NCBI GenBank assembly: GCA_942492125.1
Contig: CALODM010000003.1
Location: forward strand, 24,925 to 88,924
Source: BCD1 sp942492125
GTDB taxonomy: Bacteria > Bacteroidota > Bacteroidia > Chitinophagales > Saprospiraceae
Length of the DNA stretch: 64,000 nt
Reading direction: 5' to 3'
Made by a program: the position numbers and the translations under genes. Below are positions 58,559 to 64,000 of the stretch, one piece after another. Numbering within the stretch: the stretch's first letter is position 1; every line of letters begins with the position of its first letter. The notes beneath the pieces are model-generated. The model searched no databases and was not told the origin of the DNA. It saw nothing but the letters and a program-made list of their open reading frames with translations.

Positions 58559-61500
58559 TTATTCCTTTATTATTTTTCCGGAAACAATCATCTGGCCATT
58601 TACCTGTAACCTAAAGAAATACAATCCAGTTTTCAGGTCATTTCCCTGGAGTTCAAACTGTTTTCCTTCAAACTCTTTTTCAAAAACCAATTGTCCGGAG
58701 CTATTATAAAGCGAAAGAAATCCTTGCTCAACGATTTGTCCTTCAATGGTAAAACGTGTGCTTTCATTATAAGGATTTGGAAAAACTTTCACTTCTGTTT
58801 CAGGCAGCAAAACAGCTCCAACGCTCACGGTAATAAAATGCTCCCCAATGGTGTGCATCACCTCATTGGTCACCACTACAGGGTTCGCATCAAAATAGAT
58901 TCCCGCTCGATTCAGAATAACGGTTCCGTTTGGGATATCAGGGAGTTGGTCAATTTTGAACTTCACAAATCCATGAGAAGCCGGTTCATTGGTAGTACTA
59001 TCTGGTAAAACAATACCATCAAATGTAAATTTGAGGATATTGCCTCCCACCAACTCTGCTCTGTATGGATGGCTTGCTGCTCCCGTTTGTAAAGTTGCGG
59101 GATCAAGATATCCTGAAAGGGTGTCCAGCAACACTACCTTAAATGCTGGTGCAGTTCCAGTATTCTGAAATCGGATCATATATTCAATTTCGGTATTCGC
59201 TTCGATGTAGTTGGCATTGCTGTAGCCGGTAGGGAACGCCTGTTTGTCATTCGGGTCGAAAGAACTCACATTGGGCTGGCAATCAACAGAGGCAAAGTTC
59301 GGCTCATCATTAAAACCAAAAATGTTGACAAGGCCCGTCATATCAATGCCCCCACAGCCTTCCACGGCCACAGCGTTCTGACTATATCCCTGATATCCGG
59401 GTTCCTGCTCAGCTTCCAGCCTCCAGGTGGAGCCATTGGCGGGAAAGTCGATCTGCATATCCATGCCGGCATCCAATTGAAAAGGAGACGAGCTAAACAT
59501 GACAACATCCTCAACCACGATGTAATTCCTGGGTTCCGGCATATTGCCATTTCCCACGTTTTCAATAATCATATGCACCCCTTCGTCATCACAAAATCCA
59601 CTCACTTCAACAATCGCACCCGACCAGGCTTCGTCTGGTTCATCACAAGGATCATCCGGAAAAATGTGCGCCTCTGTACAGTGCGTCAACCCCATTTCAG
59701 CTTCACAAGCCACAAAAATATCCAAACTAAAACTACCACATTCCAGGGGGCCCAGTGTTCCGATGTCAAATCGATAGACATTACCTTCAGCATTGGCATA
59801 CGGCAAACTACTGCCCGTATACTCCAAAAATTCATCAAGCTCAATTTCGATATATGCATCCCCCACTGTACCAAGGCTGTTATTGCAATAAAACACCTGG
59901 TATTGATTCTCAAAACAGTGCCTCAGCGCTTCCGTGCCCAAATCCACAGACAATGACGCACAATAGGGGTCTTGTTGTTCAAACCCAAATCCAAAGTCAT
60001 TTTCATGGTTTGCTGTAGTTCCGGGAGGTACATCTAAAACCACTGTCATCTCACAATCCATATTGGTATTGGGTGTATTTACAATACCAAGCTCATATTG
60101 CGTAGGCTGAAGTAGAAGGTAGGTTTCAGAAACTTCGTAATATCCGTTGGCATCTGATTCGACAAATTGAATATTACCTGTTTGTATATTCCTTAAAAAA
60201 ATGGTCCGTCCGGCAATTCCGGCTTCCTCACTGTCCATAGTACAGTTGGAAAGCGTATCCGCAAAGACATACCCCGATACATTGATCATTGTTGGCGTCG
60301 TACTGTAAAATAAGATACTCTCACAATAAGCCCAATTTCCGGATTCATCACCCACCCAGACCATTACCGGATAAACTCCGGTTGCCAATCCGTCCAGGGA
60401 AAGGTAATCGGCGGAAGGCGGATCGTCCTCGACAAAATCTGCAGAAAATTCGATCGCATAAACAAGGTTATCTGAAGGCGTACAATTATCCACAACATCA
60501 TCATGAGCTACGTCCACAGCCCACAGTTTAGGATTAGGCAGGTTATTTTGATTCAAATAGGAAATAGACCCGGGACAGCCCAATTGTGGAGCCACGGTAT
60601 CTTCTGTACAATTCCAATCCACCGTTACTGTAGTAAAACAAAAACTCTGGTTGCCGGATTCATCGGTCACTACCAGAACCACCGGGTGTTCAGCAGATGC
60701 ATTGGTCAAAATAATGTCTTCTGTAACGGGAGGGTTATATTGGTCAAAACCATCTAAAAACCCGATACTTAAGGTCACCTCCCCGCAGTTATCATAACTT
60801 CCATCATCCACATCAATGGCCAACAAAGGAAATTCAGATTCATCGACAACATTAAAACTCAGCTGTTCATCACAAACAGCTACCGGAGCAATCACATCAT
60901 TGTCGCAGGAAACAATAGCTAACGTAGTAGTACAATAATCCCAGTTGCCGCTTTCATCCCCTACCCACATATGAACAACCTGGATTGCCGGGTCTGCTTC
61001 GGTTACTGTGATAAAGGCAGTTTCAGGCGGAGTTCCCGAAAAATCTCCTTCCCGTTCAAGCCGGAACAACAAATTTTCTGACGGTGTACAATTATCGAAA
61101 GAAGCCACATCAAAATCCAAAGCCCAAACATCGATGTCGAATTCATCAAACTGACCATTGACTTCTAAACCAACCAAACAATAGGGCGTTGGAGCAGTCT
61201 GGTCATCCTCACAATCGCCCCAGTTCACCTGAACCGTTGCCCAACAAGCATTTTCATTGCCCGAATCATCCTGTACAGAAAGTACTACCGTATATTCACT
61301 TTGAAAATCATTGAGCAATAATGTTGTCGCAGCAGGCGGGTTTTCTGAATCGTAATCATCAAACAAAGCCAGCGCCAAGGACACTTCCGAGCAGTTATCA
61401 TAACTCCCCTCGTCGAGGTCGTTGACATTTATTTCCGCCTGATTTCCCGTTGCATTGATGGTCAGCTGTTCATCACAAATTGCAATAGGAGCCACCATAT

Positions 61501-61924
61501 CCGACTGGCAGGATACTTCCACGGTAGTATTGCAATAATCCCAATTCCCGGAACCATCTCCTACCCAAAGCACAACCTCTTCAACCAAAGGCCCGGTAAT
61601 AAAATTCAGGGATTCTGAAACCGGAACGTTATTATCAAATTGAGATGCCAGTTGAATCCGGAAATCAAGTTCACCGGCTTCCGTACAATTATCCAGGGTC
61701 CCTGCATCCAGGTCTGTTGCCCAAACAGTGAGTATAGGTTCACCATTGTTAAAATTGACCACAAGACCATTGAGGCAAATAACGGAAGGAGGCTCCGTAT
61801 CCGGGTCACAATTTTGGGCAAAAACCTGTGTATTCATTGCTGCCAAAATAAAGAGCAATAAAATATTCGTTTTGTTAAATATGTTTGAAATTTTGTTCAC
61901 GATTATACTTTTTTGGTGTAACAT
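58559..61924 (-). CDS. Large repeat-containing surface protein with DUF7619-like and T9SS domains
   Basis: 1121 residues from the ATG at 61924, whose signal peptide ends at MNTQVFAQ; the frame continues to a TTG at 62062 without added support. Five HYR-like repeats alternate in two forms over about 40-570: form A (VWATDLDAGTLDNCTEAG ... VLWVGDGSGNWDYC) and form B (AICDEQLTIN ... DLDEGSYDNCSEVSLALALFD), in the order A-B-A-B-A. A carboxypeptidase-regulatory-like segment (SGYVFADTLSNCTMDSEEAGIAGRTIFLRN) follows. Residues about 900-1040 match the DUF7619-type module (YMIRFQNTGTAPAFKVVLLDTLS, FDPNDKQAFP upstream). The tail is a type A sorting domain (VKVFPNPYNESTRF, KTGLYFFRLQVNG). Predicted surface adhesin or structural protein. 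Confidence 0.88.
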   Translation of the reverse strand: MLHQKSIIVNKISNIFNKTNILLLFILAAMNTQVFAQNCDPDTEPPSVICLNGLVVNFNNGEPILTVWATDLDAGTLDNCTEAGELDFRIQLASQFDNNVPVSESLNFITGPLVEEVVLWVGDGSGNWDYCNTTVEVSCQSDMVAPIAICDEQLTINATGNQAEINVNDLDEGSYDNCSEVSLALALFDDYDSENPPAATTLLLNDFQSEYTVVLSVQDDSGNENACWATVQVNWGDCEDDQTAPTPYCLVGLEVNGQFDEFDIDVWALDFDVASFDNCTPSENLLFRLEREGDFSGTPPETAFITVTEADPAIQVVHMWVGDESGNWDYCTTTLAIVSCDNDVIAPVAVCDEQLSFNVVDESEFPLLAIDVDDGSYDNCGEVTLSIGFLDGFDQYNPPVTEDIILTNASAEHPVVLVVTDESGNQSFCFTTVTVDWNCTEDTVAPQLGCPGSISYLNQNNLPNPKLWAVDVAHDDVVDNCTPSDNLVYAIEFSADFVEDDPPSADYLSLDGLATGVYPVMVWVGDESGNWAYCESILFYSTTPTMINVSGYVFADTLSNCTMDSEEAGIAGRTIFLRNIQTGNIQFVESDANGYYEVSETYLLLQPTQYELGIVNTPNTNMDCEMTVVLDVPPGTTANHENDFGFGFEQQDPYCASLSVDLGTEALRHCFENQYQVFYCNNSLGTVGDAYIEIELDEFLEYTGSSLPYANAEGNVYRFDIGTLGPLECGSFSLDIFVACEAEMGLTHCTEAHIFPDDPCDEPDEAWSGAIVEVSGFCDDEGVHMIIENVGNGNMPEPRNYIVVEDVVMFSSSPFQLDAGMDMQIDFPANGSTWRLEAEQEPGYQGYSQNAVAVEGCGGIDMTGLVNIFGFNDEPNFASVDCQPNVSSFDPNDKQAFPTGYSNANYIEANTEIEYMIRFQNTGTAPAFKVVLLDTLSGYLDPATLQTGAASHPYRAELVGGNILKFTFDGIVLPDSTTNEPASHGFVKFKIDQLPDIPNGTVILNRAGIYFDANPVVVTNEVMHTIGEHFITVSVGAVLLPETEVKVFPNPYNESTRFTIEGQIVEQGFLSLYNSSGQLVFEKEFEGKQFELQGNDLKTGLYFFRLQVNGQMIVSGKIIKE

Positions 61925-62086
61925 TTTTTCCCGGGGGGAAAGGAATTTAAGTTCTGAATATGAATTATGATCATTATCACGATACAAATATGGCCAATTG
62001 ATATAGCCTGCGCAAAAACAGTTTAACTCAATTGTAGAATAATTATCAAACAATTTTAGCAATAATGCTTTGTTTTTATTGATTAA

Positions 62087-62112
62087 AATAATATTTATGT
62101 AGAAATATTATT
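62087..62112. promoter_or_regulatory. Perfect 10-bp inverted repeat just upstream of the 62122 start
   Basis: AATAATATTT, 6-base loop ATGTAG, AAATATTATT. It ends 9 bp before the ATG. It could be an operator or a 5-prime stem that hides the start region. Confidence 0.5.
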
Positions 62113-62121
62113 GACAATATA

Positions 62122-63516
62122 ATGAAAAAAGAAGTCGAAAAACTCCAGTCAATTATTGCTGGATTTAATACACAGGAGGTTTTAAGGGTTAAAAAATTTC
62201 TCAATTCTCCTTTTTTTAATCAACGGGAGGACGTAAAACAACTGTTTGACCTATATCTTTTACAACCTGAAATAAGCGGTGAACTTTTATTTACTCATTT
62301 GTTTCCAAAAACGCCCTATGACAACCAGCAACTACGGCTGATAAAAAGTTATCTTTTTAAGTTGATTGAAAAGTATTTATCGATCCGGGAATTTTCCGAG
62401 GACAAAATCGCTGTACAATATTATACTACCATTGCCTTACGCAAAAGAGGCATGACCGAAGTTTTCAAAAAAGCCTTTAAAAAAGCAAGAAACCTGCTCG
62501 ACAAACAACCGGAGCGGAATTCGCGGTATTTCGAATATCACTACAGGCTTCAATGGGAACAACATTTATTGAGTTCAACCGACTCCCCGAGTGAAATAAA
62601 AAACCTGACAGACCTGTCGCACGCACTTGATATTTCCTATTTAACACTTAAACTCAAAAACCTCTGCCTGGTAGCCGCTCACCAAAGCGTTTATCATTCG
62701 GAAATAAAAGCGGGTTTATCGAATGAAATTTTGAACCATGTTCAAAAGGGTGCTCTCCTGAAAATACCGGCGATTGCGATTTATTATTTTGGGTACAAAA
62801 TGTTTAATGACCCCATAGCCGAAAATGCATTTAAAAAGTTTAAATCACTGGTGCTAACGCAAGGGGCTGCCTTTCCGGATGATGAGATCCGTGACCTTTA
62901 CCTGATGGCCATCAACTATTGCGTACGTCAACTGAACAACGGAGACGAAAAATACGCGAGAGAAGCTTTTGAGTTATACCAGGAAGGGCTGCAAAAACTT
63001 TACCTGCTGGAAAATGGCATTTTATCCAGGTTTACCTATCACAATATCGTTGCGATAGGTTTAAAAATCGGAGAATACAACTGGGTGGAATTTTTTATTC
63101 AGCGTTTCAGGAATGCTTTGGAAAGGAAATACAGAGAGAGTTCTTTTAGCTTTAACGCTGCTCAATTAGAGTTTAGCCGTAAGCAGTACGGAGCCGTATT
63201 GGAGTTACTGCAAAGAGCCAATTATCGGGATCTGTTGCTCAACCTGCGAGCTAAAACACTGCTCCTGAAAACCTATTACGAATTGGGAGAGACCAATTTG
63301 TTAAATGCCCATCTGGACGCCATGACCAATTACATCCGAAGAAAAAGAATCATGGGTTACCACCGAACCAATTATCAGAATATCATTCGCTATACCCGGA
63401 AAATGATCAACGCCAATCCCTATGATAAAAAATGGAGAAAGGATCTTGTTCTACAGATCGAAAAGGAGGAAATCCTGACAGAAAAGAAGTGGTTGCTGGA
63501 GCGTTTGGCTGGATAA
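62122..63516 (+). CDS. Alpha-helical repeat protein, distant paralog of the 53971 gene
   Basis: 464 residues, ATG start, no signal peptide. The N-terminus reads LQSIIAGFNTQEVLRVKKFLNSPFFNQREDVKQLFDLYL, then LFTHLFPKTPYDNQQLRLIKSYLFKLIEKYLSIREF. This is the clear form of the family start motif shared loosely with the 53971 protein (F-N-x-x-E-x-x-x-[KR]-x-F, then [SP]xFN). The rest is helical, TPR-like (FKKAFKKARNLLDKQPERNSRYF, AREAFELYQEGLQKLYLLENG). Function unknown. A perfect inverted repeat precedes the start and a 20-bp-stem hairpin follows the stop. Confidence 0.77.
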   Translation: MKKEVEKLQSIIAGFNTQEVLRVKKFLNSPFFNQREDVKQLFDLYLLQPEISGELLFTHLFPKTPYDNQQLRLIKSYLFKLIEKYLSIREFSEDKIAVQYYTTIALRKRGMTEVFKKAFKKARNLLDKQPERNSRYFEYHYRLQWEQHLLSSTDSPSEIKNLTDLSHALDISYLTLKLKNLCLVAAHQSVYHSEIKAGLSNEILNHVQKGALLKIPAIAIYYFGYKMFNDPIAENAFKKFKSLVLTQGAAFPDDEIRDLYLMAINYCVRQLNNGDEKYAREAFELYQEGLQKLYLLENGILSRFTYHNIVAIGLKIGEYNWVEFFIQRFRNALERKYRESSFSFNAAQLEFSRKQYGAVLELLQRANYRDLLLNLRAKTLLLKTYYELGETNLLNAHLDAMTNYIRRKRIMGYHRTNYQNIIRYTRKMINANPYDKKWRKDLVLQIEKEEILTEKKWLLERLAG

Positions 63517-63543
63517 AGGTTTTGCCGGTTGCAGAATTAGTAT

Positions 63544-63586
63544 GTACAGAAAGACTATTTTTTCTAAAAAAATAGTCTTTCTGTAC
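63544..63586. terminator. Near-perfect 20-bp-stem bidirectional terminator
   Basis: GTACAGAAAGACTATTTTTT faces its complement across a 2-base loop. It lies 28 bp after the 63516 stop and 46 bp from the stop of the convergent gene. The A/T part of the stem gives T-runs for both directions. Confidence 0.82.
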
Positions 63587-63631
63587 GGAACAAAACCTGC
63601 TACTGGTACTGCTAACTGAAAACTGAACCAC

Positions 63632-64000
63632 TCACTCCGTCACCTCAAAAGTCATATCCAGGCGACTGGGCTGGTCAAAAGGAGTGATTTGCCCGAAATT
63701 GAGGAAAAGGACGACTTCCGCTCTGAAGTATTCTCCAGTCATTAATTCCTTGACATTTTGCAACCCGGGTTGCAGGTCAATCCTGTCATCAGCGCGGCCA
63801 TTGAGTTCTTCGATATAAAAAACACCATCAATTTGAGCCGTACAATCAGACAATGCACTGGAACACACCCGGACTTCCACCTCCTGGATGTAATAATAGT
63901 CGGTTCCGTCAAAAGAAGAAATTCGGGCATTTAAGGGATAAATCCCGCCTATGGTGGCAGGGTCCGCTCCGTTTTGATCCAGGAATGCCTCAAAATTGGT
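63632..64000 (-). CDS. Protein of unknown function, 5-prime end outside the window
   Basis: The frame is open from the window edge to the TGA/TAA-type stop at 63632, 122 codons, so only the C-terminal part is seen. Visible sequence includes TNFEAFLDQNGADPATIGGI, DGTDYYYIQEVEVRVCSS, GVFYIEELNGRADDRIDLQ and NFGQITPFDQPSRLDMTFEVTE. It is beta-rich, like the end of an exported or lipoprotein domain (the Asp/Leu pattern recalls small periplasmic beta-sandwiches). No family recognised and no T9SS tail is present. Confidence 0.6.
   Translation of the reverse strand, partial: TNFEAFLDQNGADPATIGGIYPLNARISSFDGTDYYYIQEVEVRVCSSALSDCTAQIDGVFYIEELNGRADDRIDLQPGLQNVKELMTGEYFRAEVVLFLNFGQITPFDQPSRLDMTFEVTE

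Overview
The window reads as a chromosome segment of a marine or sludge-type Bacteroidota, most likely family Saprospiraceae (Haliscomenobacter/Lewinella relatives). Grounds: seven exported proteins end in type IX secretion (T9SS) sorting domains (six type A, one type B/CHU_C); SprB repeats, a PorP/SprF protein, a GEVED domain and a DUF7619-type domain occur; and several genes are preceded by the Bacteroidota -7 promoter element TAnnTTTG instead of a sigma70 -10 box. No rRNA, tRNA, CRISPR array, transposase or prophage was seen. Taxonomy is inferred from protein style only.

Layout. 1-3.6 kb: minus-strand cluster of three exported proteins: an Ala-rich repeat protein, a SprB-repeat/CHU_C protein and a PorP/SprF-like protein with a C-terminal extension, cut by the window edge. 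4.4-8.1 kb: surface subtilase, VOC protein, thioredoxin-like protein. 8.1-15.1 kb: sucA, rpsT, and a zincin/beta-propeller/Omp85-like fusion. 15.3-20.6 kb: two T9SS cargo proteins, an octanucleotide repeat block and a DUF547 lipoprotein. 20.8-29.2 kb: a co-directional run of CHAT protease, tandem nSTAND NTPase, TM/coiled-coil/WD40 protein, outer-membrane barrel and DUF1028 protein. This is the most likely undescribed system. Its NTPase and WD40 parts look like one ancestral protein split by a 160-bp palindromic repeat. 29.2-36.3 kb: DinB-like protein, small dockerin-like protein, a 14-bp minisatellite, an ASPIC/FG-GAP surface protein and a pentaheme cytochrome with a T9SS tail. 36.5-41.1 kb: MazG-like protein, then a five-gene minus-strand cluster (GTP cyclohydrolase II, RibD-type reductase, MDR dehydrogenase, PTPS/QueD-like protein, glycosyltransferase) that looks like a pathway to a pterin- or pyrimidine-derived glycoside. 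41.3-49.2 kb: Wzi-like barrel, quinone oxidoreductase, M48-like protein with an altered HExxH, PadR/M23 operon with a palindromic operator, and a frameshifted PIG-L deacetylase. 49.6-64 kb: frameshifted REC/PEP-pyruvate-binding protein, two small unknown genes, an ABC exporter, an aspartoacylase-like enzyme, a large repeat protein with a T9SS tail, and two distant paralogs of an alpha-helical family.

Themes. Much of the coding capacity goes to proteins exported through T9SS or placed in the outer membrane. Three genes (DUF1028, PIG-L, REC/PEP-binding) carry single-base frame offsets; two of these lie at homopolymers, so sequencing error must be excluded before calling them pseudogenes. Intergenic spaces are rich in short palindromes and tandem repeats. 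Several annotated starts are placed at internal ATG codons because the longer open frames begin with TTG or GTG in poor context.
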